Below, piece after piece: positions 1 to 9,463 of a DNA stretch of 64,000 nt. Under the pieces are notes generated by a model, which had not been told where the DNA came from, searched no databases, and saw only the letters and a program-made list of their open reading frames with translations. The translations under genes were made by a program, and so were the position numbers. Within the stretch, counting starts at the first letter, position 1, and each line of letters starts with the position of its first letter. The DNA is from Diphasiastrum complanatum. Its lineage: Eukaryota; Streptophyta; Lycopodiopsida; Lycopodiales; Lycopodiaceae. The DNA lies in NCBI GenBank assembly GCA_029204225.1, contig CM055096.1, positions 43,941,967 through 44,005,966 of the forward strand, read 5' to 3'.

Positions 1-2
1 TG

Positions 3-1522
3 ATAGAAAATCAATTTGGGCATACTTTGAAGATACTACGTACCGACTGAGGAGGGGAATACATTAAAAGTACGTTCGGCACGTTTCTTCAAAGCAAAGG
101 CATTCTACATCAAATGACTACACCTTACACACCGCCACAAAATGGTGTTGCCGAGAGGAAAAATACCACAACCATGGAGATGGCTCGTTGCATGCTTAAG
201 GCAAAGGACGTTCCCCACAAGTTTTGGGCTGAAGCGGTTATTACGGCGGCATACATTAGTAATCGGTGTCCGACTAAAGCCTTGAAGACTTTGACTCCTT
301 ATGAAGTTTGGTATGGTAAGAAGCCATCGATTTCTCACTTTCGCACTTTTGGTTGCACGGCTTATGCGTTTATTCTCGATAAGCTAAGATCCAAACTAGA
401 TGATAAAGGAGTAAAATGCATTTTTATGGGCTATAGTAGTGAAAGTAAAGGCTACAGATTGTTTAATGTGGATACTAACAAAATCATAGTGAGTCGTGAT
501 GTTCATTTTGATGAGAACTCCTCCTATGATCTTGGGCCCATTCATGTCATGAAAGGGGACATCCCCCAAGATGACTATGTTGAAGTGTTTCCAGATTTGG
601 TATCACCATCTAATGTTGAAGAGGAGGGACTGCCATCATCCTCTAATGGACAGCCCACTGGTTCTTCAAGCGAACAGCCCATAATTCATCAAGAGGAGCA
701 GATTTATGAAGAGGAACGGCCTGTTGAAAACTTTGGACAACATAGTCCAATTTCAGAGCACTTTGGACAGCAAAGTGTTGACAATTCAGATCACTTTGGA
801 CAGCAAAGCGTTGATCAAAGTAAGGCTGTTGGACAGCCTAAACCAGTCCCTAAATGGCTGTTGCAGACTTTGCAGGACAGCAAAGTGAACCACTTCTATG
901 AAGGGAAGACTCGTGCCTCATCTAAATCAGTAGAATTTGCTGATTTTTCTTATTTTGCTCTTACATCTATTGAGGATAGTGCAATAGAACCTGTTTTTTA
1001 TGAGCAGGCCAAAGGAGTAAAATGTTGGGAGGACGCGATGAAAGAGGAGTATGACTCACTCATAAAGAACCAAACATGGGTTCTTGTTAATCTTCCACAT
1101 GGAAAGAAACCAATTGGCTGTAAATGGGTTTATAAGATCAAGTACGAGTCCGATGGTATTGTTGAAAGGTACAAGGCAAGACTTGTTGCCAAAGGTTATG
1201 CGCAAAAGGAGGGCATTGATTATGAGGAAACTTTGGCACCTACCGCACGAATAACTACCATAGGGATAGTTATTGCTTTGGCTGCCCATCATGGTTGGCG
1301 TATGCACCAACTTGACATAAAGACGACCTTCCTCAATGGTGATCTTAATGAGGAAGTTTACCTTCAGCAACCTGCTGGTTTTTTGGTTGCAGGTCAAGAA
1401 GACAAAGTGTGTCTTCTCAAGAACGCTCTCTATGGACTAAAACAAGCCCCACGGATGTGGTATCAAAAGATACACACATACTTTTGTGATCGTGGGTTTT
1501 CTAACAGTCTACGCTTTATGTC
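3..1522 (+). pseudogene. copia-A pol: integrase end, linker and reverse transcriptase start
   Basis: The frame carries the integrase second catalytic Asp (RTD, about 42-50), followed at once by a TGA stop where the family has N/G-GGEY. The catalytic Glu lies in NGVAERKN (about 140-165). The integrase C-terminal FGCTAYAFI region follows, then an acidic Ser/Gln-rich linker with a duplicated HFGQQSVD motif (760-815). The reverse transcriptase begins near 1,020 with W..AM..E and continues through GCKWVYKIK, ERYKARLVAKGYAQ and YGLKQAPRMWYQ. The frame is lost near 1,510 and continues one frame over. From 114 there is a long stop-free run, but its first Met is internal to integrase and is not a true start. 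Copia pol is normally one uninterrupted polyprotein. Confidence 0.92.
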
Positions 1523-2243
1523 ATGCATACATCTGAGTTTATCATCATCATTTTGCTATATGTTGATGCTATTATCATTACAGGTAGTAATGAACAATAT
1601 ATTGCAGCCTTAAAATCTGATCTTGCTTTAGTTTATGATACATTAGATTTAGGCCAATTGCATTTCTACCTTGAGTTTTTGCAAGGAAAGGTTGGAATCT
1701 TCATTACCCAACAGCGGTACATTAAGCAGATTTTGAAGCGTTTCAAAATGGAAGATTGCAAGCCGGTTGCTACACCAATTGAGACGGGCCTGAAGTTAAG
1801 TAATCAAAGTGGTGGTGAACCATTTGATACTACACTATATTGTCAAGCGGTTGGAAGTCTCATTAACTTATGCAACTCAAGACCAGACATATCTTATAGT
1901 GTTTCCCTCATGATTCAATTCATGCATGCTCCGTTGACATCACATTGGAAAGCATTGAAGAGGATCCTTCGATATCTTCAAGGAAGTAAAACACTTGGCC
2001 TGTTCTATCCTTCCAGTGATGATGCATGTTTGGCTGGTTTTTGTGACTCGGATTGGGGTGGAGATCAAGACACTAGACGCTCTACTAGTGGTCATTGCTT
2101 TTTCATTGAAAATTCTGCAGTTTCTTGGTTAAGCAAGAAGCAGCCCACCGTTGCTACATCCTCAAGTGAAGCAGAATATAGAGCAACGTTTTCAGCCACT
2201 ACGGAGTGTATATGGCTGAGACAATTACTTGTCGATATGAAGC
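1523..2243 (+). pseudogene. copia-A pol: RT active-site block and RNase H, frameshifted
   Basis: This continues the preceding pol after a frameshift. The RT catalytic box reads YVDA instead of YVDD (about 1,558-1,570), so one metal-binding Asp is lost. The tether/RNase H follows: GSLINLCNSRPDISYSVS, CDSDWGGDQDTRRSTSG, and SSSEAEYRATFSATTECIWL near 2,160-2,220. Another frameshift near 2,240 moves the last part of RNase H to the next frame. The YVDA change plus two frameshifts make catalytic activity very unlikely. Confidence 0.9.
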
Positions 2244-2717
2244 ATGGCCAGCCCTCAGCTACTCTCCTATTTTGCCATTGCACGAAATCCAGTATTTCAT
2301 GCAAGAACAAAGCATATCGAGATCCACTATCACTTTGTTCGGGAGAAGCTTCATAATGGCGACATCACGCCTGAATATTGTCCCACGGAGGATAATATTG
2401 CAGATGTGTTCACTAAGGCATTGCCTAGAGTTCGATTTAAAGCTCTTTGTGAAGCTTTAAATTTAAAGCAACATGCTGATTTTCTTACTTATGTTCTTCT
2501 TGTTGCTACAAAAGATGGAACCAAACGCCTCTGCATTAACTATCGTGCCTTGAACAAGCTTACTATCCGGAATCAGTATCCTATTCCTCATATGGAGGAC
2601 CTTTTTGATCAACTTGGCACTTCATCTATCTTTTCCAAGATTGACCTTTGTTCTGGATACTACCAAATCAGAATGCATCCTTTTGATGAGCATAAGACTG
2701 CGTTTCTACTCACTTAG
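2244..2717 (+). pseudogene. Chimeric open frame: copia RNase H tail fused to gypsy RT
   Basis: About the first 80 codons are the end of copia RNase H ([17 protein letters not shown], then [15 protein letters not shown]). Near 2,498 the frame passes without a stop into a Ty3/gypsy reverse transcriptase: [30 protein letters not shown] and [18 protein letters not shown]. It closes at 2,717 by frameshift before the catalytic box. Copia and gypsy pol have opposite domain orders, so this join must be a secondary recombination or insertion junction. No LTR, PBS or target-site duplication is visible at the join. Confidence 0.85.
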
Positions 2718-3591
2718 GTTTGTATGAGTTTCGTGTTCTTCCTTTTGGTGTTCAGAATGGTCCACCCACATTTTAGAACGCTATGAATAAAGTTTTACGT
2801 CCTCTTCTTGGTGTTTGTGTTTTAGTTTATTTTGATGACATTCTTGTTTTAGTACTTCTTTGTCTGACCATGTCTCGCATTTCTCGTCTGTGTTTCAGTC
2901 ACTTGTTAAGCATCATATGTTCGCTAAATTGTCGAAATGTTCCTTTGCTGATGCTGAGATTGAGTTTTTGGGCTTCCTTGTTTGTGATGGTCGTATTCGT
3001 CTTGATCCTCGGAAATTTCAGGTTATTGAGGATTCGCCTGTTCCAACCGACGTTCAATCTATTCGTATGTTTTTAGGTATGGCTACCCATCTTCGTCAAA
3101 CTATTAAGTATTTCGCCACTGTGGCTGCCCCGCTTCATCCTTTGTTGAAAAAGTCTCATACGTTTGTTTGGACTCCTGAGTGTCAGACTGCTTTTGATGC
3201 TTTATGTCGTTTCTGCCGCCACTATGTGCCACCGTTTGATCAAAGGTTTATTGTTGAGACTAATGCTAGTTCTGTTGGTCTAGGCGCTCTTCTTCGTCAG
3301 TTTGAGTGTGTCATTGCTTACGAGGTTCATCGTTTGCGCTCTTATCAGCAACGTTATTCTATTCATGAGAAAGAGCTACTTTCTGTTATCCATGCTCTTA
3401 AGAAGTGGCGCCATTTTTGTATCCTTTTGATATTATTACCGATCATCAGCCTCTTCATTATCTCTTTTCTCAGCGAGATCTTAGTGATCGTAAGTATCGT
3501 TGGTTACAGTTTTTATAATTATTTTGTATCATCCAGGAAAGTCGAACACGGTAGTAGAAGCTTTATCTCGTCTTCCTGCTTTGGAACATAG
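2718..3591 (+). pseudogene. gypsy-1 RT catalytic region and RNase H
   Basis: After a frameshift the RT palm continues with LPFGVQNGPP and VYFDDILVL (YFDD box near 2,826-2,840). The thumb follows, with CSFADAEIEFLGF and RLDPRKFQVI. RNase H shows the first catalytic position as ETNASSVGLGALL, where related copies have ETDAS, so Asp is replaced by Asn near 3,255. [18 protein letters not shown] follows. The frame shifts again at about 3,420, before the TDHQ.L motif. It is non-functional. Confidence 0.88.
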
Positions 3592-3612
3592 TCTTGTTGC
3601 TTCTATTCCTTC

Positions 3613-4215
3613 TTGGTTTACCAGCTGCATCTTTGTCTTGTCCTAACTTTTGTGATGTTTATCGTTCTCATCCACTTCCTTCCTCTCGGAAGTTCCACGT
3701 TTATACTGTTATGGATGATCGTTTATATCATTATGGTGCTTTATGTATTCCTAGTTCTCTATCCATTCGTTCTCAGTTGTTGTCCGATGCTCATGCTTCT
3801 CCTATTGGTGGCCATTTTGGGTTCAAAGTCTTATGCACGTCCCAAGGACCATTTCTATTGGTCGTCCATGAAGTCGAAGCTAGCACATCTTATCCATGAA
3901 TGTACCTTTTGTGCCCGTAATAAATATTCCCGTGCTAAGTCCGCTGGCTTGCTCCAGAGTTGGCCCATTCCTCATCGTCAGTGGACAGAGTATGCTCCTC
4001 TTTTCCCAGGGGTGCCTCTTCCTCCTGATGATATACCAGTCACCATTGCTTCTTTCTTATCAAGTGCTCGAGAGCTTATTGCTAGGGTTCGCCTTCAGCA
4101 TAGTCAGCGCCGCTGGCAGGTTCAGTTTTTGTTACAGTGGGATGGTCGTCCTATTGAGGAGGCCACATGGGAGCCTATTGATGTTTCTTATCATACACCG
4201 TTATTGGCAGATTAG
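3613..4215 (+). pseudogene. gypsy-1 integrase remnant fused to chromodomain
   Basis: The later part of this open frame reads CTFCARNKYSRAKSAGLLQS, the end of the HHCC zinc module. It then jumps from HRQWTE directly to YAPLFPGVPLPPDD: the whole DDE catalytic core is missing without loss of frame. A second in-frame jump joins RELIAR to VRLQHSQRRW, removing the segment before the chromodomain. The chromodomain QWDGRPIEEATWEPID (about 4,135-4,185) is intact, ending at 4,215. The first third of the frame (up to about 3,870) is an out-of-frame reading of the zinc-binding region. Confidence 0.85.
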
Positions 4216-4475
4216 ACTCAAGCCCTCATGGCCTTGGTTATTTCAATCTACTACGGATATCGTTGCATCTACATCACATTATTGTAGTACTTGCTTAGTA
4301 CTTGCTTTACAAATGTATGATGCTTGTGGGGTATCTGTTGTGATGACTTATGTCCTCTCCATCAGTATTTCCATTAGTTCATGCTTTTTCGGTATTTAGC
4401 GTACTTACATTGTTGTTTTTGAGATAGTCATTATGCTTGCTAGCCGGTGGAGGGCTTTGTTTTTCTGCAGGGGAG

Positions 4476-4845
4476 AGCTATGGACTCGGCTCATTACATT
4501 TGCCACGTTCATTCTATTCTTTATTATTCATAAGCAGGCCTATGGGCCCTTTTTATTCATGTACTGGCCTTGGGCCCTATTTGGTCACATTTTTAAGACT
4601 TGGTCATATTGATTTGGAGTGGGGGTCCTCCTATTGGGGGGGCACACTATTTTCCCTCCAAATCTTCTGCCTCCCTCTTTTTTTAATTCCTACTTTAGGG
4701 TTTCATAGGTAGGGTATATATAGGGCAGCATTGTAGTCTTTTATTCAGTTCATGATGACTGCTCTTCTTTAGATCATTAAATATTCTCTTTCATGCTTTC
4801 TAAGTCCTGCTTTCTAGCATAGCTAGTGAATCTTAGCTAATAACT
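4476..4845 (+). repeat. gypsy-1 3' LTR (AGYTA...TAACT type)
   Basis: It begins AGCTATGGACTCGGCTC directly after a GGGGAG purine tract and ends CTAATAACT. It aligns with LTRs at 38,564, 44,780, 52,078 and, reversed, 18,809. It includes the shared GGCACACTATTTTCCCTCC box and a TATATA promoter-like element near 4,715. Confidence 0.85.
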
Positions 4846-4880
4846 GAGAGAATAGAATAGAATATATTAATGTCTATATT

Positions 4881-4884
<4 letters not shown>

Positions 4885-4941
<57 letters not shown>
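4885..4941. repeat. (GA)n microsatellite
   Basis: About 28 GA units, equal to (CT)n on the LINE strand. It separates two LINE 3' tails. Confidence 0.97.
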
Positions 4942-4942
<1 letters not shown>

Positions 4943-5299
4943 AAGAAAGATTTTAATAATGTCTTTTCCATGCCAATCGGCATATAAGACAGAAAAAATG
5001 TACATGTCAAGTGTGTGCTACAGTGGGAGCATATGAAAGAGAAAGCTTCATTGATGTCTTTTTAATGCCAAAAGTCATATAAGACCAAATAAGTATATCT
5101 CAAGTGTGATAAATACTAAAAGGAGCACTTAAATGTCTCCAGTGAAACAAACATCTACTAGATAAAAGGAAACTAGTAGATGGATCTCTACCCTACTCTC
5201 ACAATAAGTATGAGAGATGTTACAATTAGTGCAAATGCCTCTGCTGAAAAAAGCACAGTGGCCTGCACACATGAGCTATATAGATCTGCAAAATCTCCA

Positions 5300-5890
5300 A
5301 TGCTCTCATGTAAGACGACTTAAAAAGGATGTGATATGGGTGCTTGATGAAATTAGAGAAGCTGGTACAGTGGAGACACGTTGATGACGACACTGTCTTA
5401 GACTCTGGTGTTGACTGGGACGTCGTCTCCCAATAGAAGCTCTACTTCTGGAGGTTAGAATATCAGATTTGTGACATGCTGTATACTGATCACGATGTCA
5501 ATCTCTCATAGGAATAAAAGTATCCTCATCATCTGTCTCTGAGTCCATCTGAGCTCTCCTCCTGAAGAAAAAAGCTGTAATCCGTGGTTGTGTATCATGA
5601 ATATTTGACTGAGCAAAAACTCTCCACATCAAGGACATCTAGTGTATCATAAGGGCTGCACACCAAGGATCCTCGCAAGCAATGAGAGAACATATAGTAG
5701 TAGGTGAGTCTATGAATAGGCAGGAATATCAACCACGTATCTCATAGTAAGTATGACATATGAAGATGAAATGCTCCTTAGTCTTGACCTCTCCCAGTGA
5801 ACATATCCGACATATCCTGTCATCACGCAGGGTACCCTAGAAGCGTCCTATCTCAACCTCAAGCTGATGTGAAGATACTCTGATCTATCC
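5300..5890 (-). pseudogene. LINE ORF2 C-terminal remnant
   Basis: On the minus strand the sequence follows the C-terminal LINE module found at 57.6, 59.0 and 62.7 kb: a LEVEIGRF-like stretch, then the C-x2-C...H...C knuckle (ICRICSLGEV..KEHFIFIC, about 5,735-5,825). The YYEI motif follows, then an acidic/Arg-rich tail. Stops and frameshifts are frequent. The 5' side is truncated near 5,890, as expected of incomplete target-primed reverse transcription. Confidence 0.72.
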
Positions 5891-6217
5891 CAGTGTGAAT
5901 CTCTGTGGTTGGACTGGGAAGCCCGATACATCAAGGAGTGAGTTAGATAGAAAGAGAGAGAGCAACAAAGGGAAATTAGTGAGCAAAGAAAAGCAATTCT
6001 CTAGGAGTGCCCAACAGTTAGGAAAGAACATAACTTTGAACAAAAAAGAACATAACTTTGAACACAAACAAAAAATTTAGTGGTAAAAAATGTCGATGTA
6101 GGTCTAGAGAGAAAAAAAGGCTAGACCAAAAAAAAAGAAAGAGAAGGCCAAAGAAGAAACACCTAGAGACACAAAAAAATCAGAAGCAGTCAGCAACTTT
6201 CTCATTGTTCAAGAAAG
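5891..6217 (-). other. No gene; probable gypsy leader remnant
   Basis: A-rich sequence with no convincing coding potential. Its right side (about 6,100-6,217) resembles the leader next to the primer site of gypsy-4 (50.69-50.80 kb), so it is probably the degraded 5' untranslated region of the minus-strand LTR element beginning at 6,691. Confidence 0.45.
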
Positions 6218-6230
6218 TGCTTTGATATCG

Positions 6231-6691
6231 ACGAAGCATAAATTGTTAATAAATGAAGCAATCTAATCTACCACAAAGAATGGGAAATAGCATGAGATAG
6301 AATCAATCGCTAAAGCCCTACAAGCAGTAGCAAAGGCAAGATTTTTCCCATGAAGAGCCTAAGCAATACCTAAACATAAGTTGCAGAATGAATGTAGATA
6401 TGGCCTTTGTTTTAATATGAACCCTAAAGCTTCTAGGTAGTTAACCTAAGCCTATCCACAATAAGATCGTAGAAGGGAAAATAGTGCACCCTCCTGAAGG
6501 GTCTGCGCCCTTCCAATAAGAACCCCACTCTAGTATCAAATAGTAATAGTTGGGCCCCAGTCATATATATAAATGAGTACAAAAGGCTACCATTCCTATA
6601 CATGAATAAAAGGACTCGTGGCCGACAAATGAATATGAACGAATATAGGCCCTATTATCCATGCAATCTATAAACCCAATAGTCCATAACT
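6231..6691 (-). repeat. Degraded 5' LTR of a gypsy-4-like element, with primer-site remnant
   Basis: The segment parallels the gypsy-4 LTR throughout: AATGAAGCA, CTAAAGCCCTACAAGCA, GAAAATAGTGCACCCTCC and the terminal GTCCATAACT ending at 6,691. Immediately left, TGCTTTGATATCG (6,218-6,230) is a mutated complement of the primer site TGGTATCAGAGCA. So this is the 5' LTR of a minus-strand element, most of which is gone. It lies 35 bp from a polymerase-like exon. Confidence 0.72.
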
Positions 6692-6726
6692 ATTACTATC
6701 TAACACTTTTAGGCAGATTAGATTAC

Positions 6727-6830
6727 CTTGAGGGCCCTTTGGCGACCATCAAGCACCGCATATTCTTCGGCCGACACAGTCTTGGCCATCATTCTCTCTC
6801 TTGCTTGTTTTCTTGCAGTAATCAATGCTC
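6727..6830 (-). other. Polymerase-like exon c
   Basis: 104 bp. Acceptor TTGTCTAG, donor AAG/GTAATC. It encodes the ARKQAR...AVLDGRQRALK segment just before the expected motif B. Confidence 0.7.
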
Positions 6831-7745
6831 CTAGACAATTTTGAACAAAAATCTTATCAACTTTTATAAAATATGAAGGTCAAGATAACAATTTCAAAAA
6901 TACATTGAGAATGAAATTACCTAGTACTTGTGATATTTGCACTCTAGTAGCAAGTGTGAAATTCTCCAAATGAACATAGAAACAGCTTCAATCTACAACT
7001 TTGTTTAGTAAGCAACATATTCCATAAAGCATAGAATTGTGAATGCCAACATTTACAAATCCAATTTTAAGAAACATTGCATCATAAGTGGCAAGAATAA
7101 TACTATCCACCTAAAGGCTAATAGTATGCAACAAACTTGAAAATCTTGTGCAATGTTAACATTGCTGTTATGTTGGCTGAGTTAAAGTTTTGGATTCACA
7201 ATTATACCAGCTAGCCTAAATTCATCTTAACTCCATAGAATTTGTTCTTTGGTAACACTACATGCAAACTGACATGAATGGCATATACTTGAACTGGGCT
7301 TGTGTTATCAAACACCAAGACGATACTAGCAAATCTCCGACTCCCATCTATGTCAATGAACAGTGAGTTTCTTACTGAACTTTTACATGAATGGTCTACT
7401 TAGCTAAAAATGTTCTATGGGCATAATAAAGAAATTAACAAGTCAAACTGGAAAAAAAAAGATCAAGACTAACAAGCGTACCACAAATGCGAGGTAGAAC
7501 TCCATGTCGAAGCTTGGGTAGTACAAAATAAGCTCCAGTTGGACTATGTGCAAATAAAATTACATATTAGAGGGCATCTACGCTTTGATTTCACGTTGAA
7601 AATAAGAGTAAAAGTTACATCCTAAGTTTTTAAGAACAAAAAACATGAATAGCTTTTTCCATGAGAAAACGTGGTATACCTTACAATCATATCCTTTTCT
7701 GGTAGTAAGCAAACATCCTTGGGATGAACCAATGTTGTGTAACAC
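6727..7745 (-). CDS. POLD1-like: DNA polymerase delta catalytic subunit-like gene fragment, three exons
   Basis: Three minus-strand exons (7,745-7,680, 7,543-7,482 and 6,830-6,727) have AG acceptors and GT donors. Their phases join exactly: 1+63+2, 1+60+1 and 2+102 bases. The encoded 76-77 residues follow the family-B polymerase order between motif A and motif B: CYTTLVHPKD, SPTGAYFV, RHGVLPRI, then ITARKQAR and AVLDGRQRALK. This is the pattern of the replicative delta catalytic subunit, a nuclear leading/lagging-strand polymerase. The invariant-looking DGRQLALK carries R for L, and ILEELL is replaced by ICGALI. Motifs A and B would lie in neighbouring exons not found here. A gypsy LTR sits 35 bp past the last donor. 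It may be a diverged gene with very long introns or a captured pseudogene piece. Confidence 0.72.
7482..7543 (-). other. Polymerase-like exon b
   Basis: 62 bp. Acceptor TTGCACATAG, donor GTG/GTACGC. It encodes PTGAYFVLPKLRHGVLPRIC. The 651-bp intron after it (6,831-7,481) shows no other recognisable exon. Confidence 0.7.
7680..7745 (-). other. Polymerase-like exon a
   Basis: 66 bp. Acceptor TTTGCTTCTTAG, donor AAG/GTATAC. It encodes CYTTLVHPKDVCLLPEKD. No motif-A exon is visible upstream (7,746-8,800). Confidence 0.7.
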
Positions 7746-7982
7746 CTAAGAAGCAAATTGAATAATTGACAAAGCATAAAATATGAGGAATGAGCCATAA
7801 CAAGAAAACATATCGTTCACAATCAGAACATATTAGTAAAACCTAGACTGTAAGAACTTTGTACTTTCACTAACCATTTCCAAAGCATTTACCTTTTTTA
7901 ACAAAATTGCAAAGATGAAATTTAAAATATGTAAACCAGCTACACATTATGTCAAAGAAAGGAAATACGATAAAGTATAAAC

Positions 7983-8465
7983 CATAGAACCCACGGTTCT
8001 CAGAACCGTGGGTCCTGAGAACCGTGGGGTGAACCGTACCATGGTTCATGAACCGTGGTACGGTTCCTCTAATTAATTGATTAATTAATTAATTTCCATT
8101 TTTCCCCCAAAACCCTCCCAAGGCATTTTTGGTCCTCATTTCACAGATTTCTCAAATGGTCCTCGGATTTCATAGATTTTTGGCATTACACAGATTCAAA
8201 TGATTTCACAGATTTCACAGATTCAAATGATTTCACAGATGATTTGACAGATTTCACAAATTTTTGGCATTACACAAATGATTTCACAGATTTTTTTGGC
8301 CTTTGTTTTGCATATCTTTGGGCTATTTTTGGGGGTGGGAAACTAGAAAAAATTAATTAATTGGACGGTTCACCACGGTTCAGCCTTAAATTTTTGGTGA
8401 ACCGCATGGTTCACTGTACGGTTTTGAGAACCGTGGTGAACCGTCCACGGTTCTCAAATTCTATG
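7983..8465. mobile_element. hAT-like MITE with GAACCGTGG-rich terminal inverted repeats
   Basis: The ends are CATAGAA...TTCTATG, flanked by GTATAAAC (7,975-7,982) and CTATAAAC (8,466-8,473). That is an 8-bp target duplication with one mismatch that fits the hAT pattern nTnnnnAn. Each arm holds several direct and inverted copies of GAACCGTGG/CCACGGTTC, followed inside by TTAATTAATTAA runs. The AT-rich centre (about 8,145-8,300) repeats ACAGATTCAAATGATTTC-type units. At 483 bp without a frame it would need a transposase supplied in trans. Confidence 0.8.
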
Positions 8466-8473
8466 CTATAAAC

Positions 8474-8792
8474 GTTCTCATAAATATGAATCAAAATAAA
8501 GCCAAAAATTCACATCATAGTGAGATAATTGAGAGAGACGAAGCTTTACTAATTGAACAAACCAGAATGTCTAGCAAAAAAAAATTGCTCTCTTCAAGAA
8601 AAAATGGGTTGTAATACTAATTTTCTATGGCCCTCAAAGTGACCTAATTAGGCCCTTGAGTATTTCCATTTCCTTAGGGACCCAAAAGTCCCCTTGCTTG
8701 TATTTACTAACCATCAACACAAATAATAAATGATATTCGGTTATTCAAGAACAATAGCATGATCAAATATCATTGAAACCACATGGACCCGT
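8474..8792. other. No gene seen
   Basis: AT-rich unique-looking sequence. No exon, repeat or LTR signature was recognised. Confidence 0.5.
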
Positions 8793-9326
8793 AGTTACCT
8801 TGAAACAGGTTTCAAACACATTTGCCTTCCTTTGTTATGCTCTTTATTCATATGTTGGACACGAGCCCCTTTCAATTCATGCATAGGCCTAAAGAAGCTT
8901 TTTATGCATTTATACAATGAACTAGGTAGGGGCCCAACTTCTAGGGTGCAAATTCTATAGGAGGGCACACTATTTTCCCTCCATAACCCTAACTTGTAGA
9001 TAAGGTTAGCTAAGTCTCTAGAAGCTTCCATCATAGGGCAATAGAGTGCACAACTTTTGCTCCAAGACCCTAACTTGAGGATAAAGTTGGCAAAGTCTCT
9101 AGAAGGTTCCATTTTAGGGCATCTATTGGGTATCTATAAAGACTACAGACACTCCTTATTTGTGGGAGAACTCATCACTAATGCCTATAGAGCTTAAGTT
9201 ACTGATTATATGCGATGTACCGAAGCCTTCTTTCTAAGGGAATGTTATTGCTCCCTGATTTTTTGTTTTCTATGCTTCATTGATATGAAAATATTAAGAA
9301 TGTGTTTTTAAATTGGTATTAGATCA
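8793..9326 (+). repeat. Diverged 5' LTR with primer-binding-site remnant
   Basis: The signature GGAGGGCACACTATTTTCCCTCC (around 8,970) and the following TGGTATTAGATCA (9,314-9,326), a mutated tRNA-Met primer site, mark an LTR/leader boundary. The presumed start is AGTTACCTTG at 8,793 and the end TTTTTAAAT at 9,313. Inside, a 55-bp segment is imperfectly duplicated (about 8,986-9,040 and 9,064-9,120, both CCCTAACTTG...AAGTCTCTAGAAG). The body of the element is missing: LINE-A begins about 70 bp later. The start is tentative. Confidence 0.6.
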
Positions 9327-9391
9327 CTATCTTGAGCGATTGGAAAGATGTCAATTTCTTCTAATTTTTCTCTCTAGATGTTTTCTCTTTG

Positions 9392-9394
<3 letters not shown>

Positions 9395-9458
<64 letters not shown>
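9395..9458. repeat. (CT)n microsatellite at the LINE-A 5' end
   Basis: About 32 CT units directly upstream of the TGTGGCGCTGAGCTGGAGCG leader that also follows (CT)n, less closely, at 18.3 and 34.8 kb. Confidence 0.97.
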
Positions 9459-9461
<3 letters not shown>

Positions 9462-9463
9462 TT

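Larger units (their letters stand above)
1..2497 (+). mobile_element. Ty1/copia retrotransposon, 3' part (copia-A)
   Basis: The order integrase, reverse transcriptase, RNase H is diagnostic of Ty1/copia. The left side is cut by the window edge. On the right the element ends just after the RNase H C-terminus and passes, with no LTR, into gypsy RT sequence near 2,498. At least two frameshifts and one premature stop break the polyprotein, so it is a dead copy. Confidence 0.93.
2498..4845 (+). mobile_element. Ty3/gypsy chromovirus fragment (gypsy-1), RT to 3' LTR
   Basis: The element starts abruptly inside RT and runs through RNase H, a deleted integrase, a chromodomain, a polypurine tract (GCAGGGGAG, about 4,467-4,475) and a 3' LTR. 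It shares closely related sequence with gypsy-3 (38.6-44.8 kb), including the 3' untranslated stretch before the LTR. It is broken by several frameshifts and deletions. Confidence 0.92.
4846..5890 (-). mobile_element. Tandem train of three LINE 3' ends (minus strand)
   Basis: Reading the minus strand there are three head-to-tail LINE ends. The first (5,890 to about 5,042) carries the ORF2 C-terminus and 3' UTR. The second (about 5,041-4,943) is only the terminal ~100 bp, GACATGTACA through GGCATGGAAAAGACATTATT. After a (CT)n run comes a third, just the tail AGACATTAATATATTCTATT (about 4,882-4,846). The first two match the 3' ends at 12.7 and 63.3 kb; the third matches 18.2 kb. Confidence 0.8.

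Noticed and set aside
7210-7378. 56-codon open stretch between polymerase exons b and c (minus strand)
   Set aside because: Exons b and c already join in phase and fit the polymerase without it. No family match, so chance openness within the intron.
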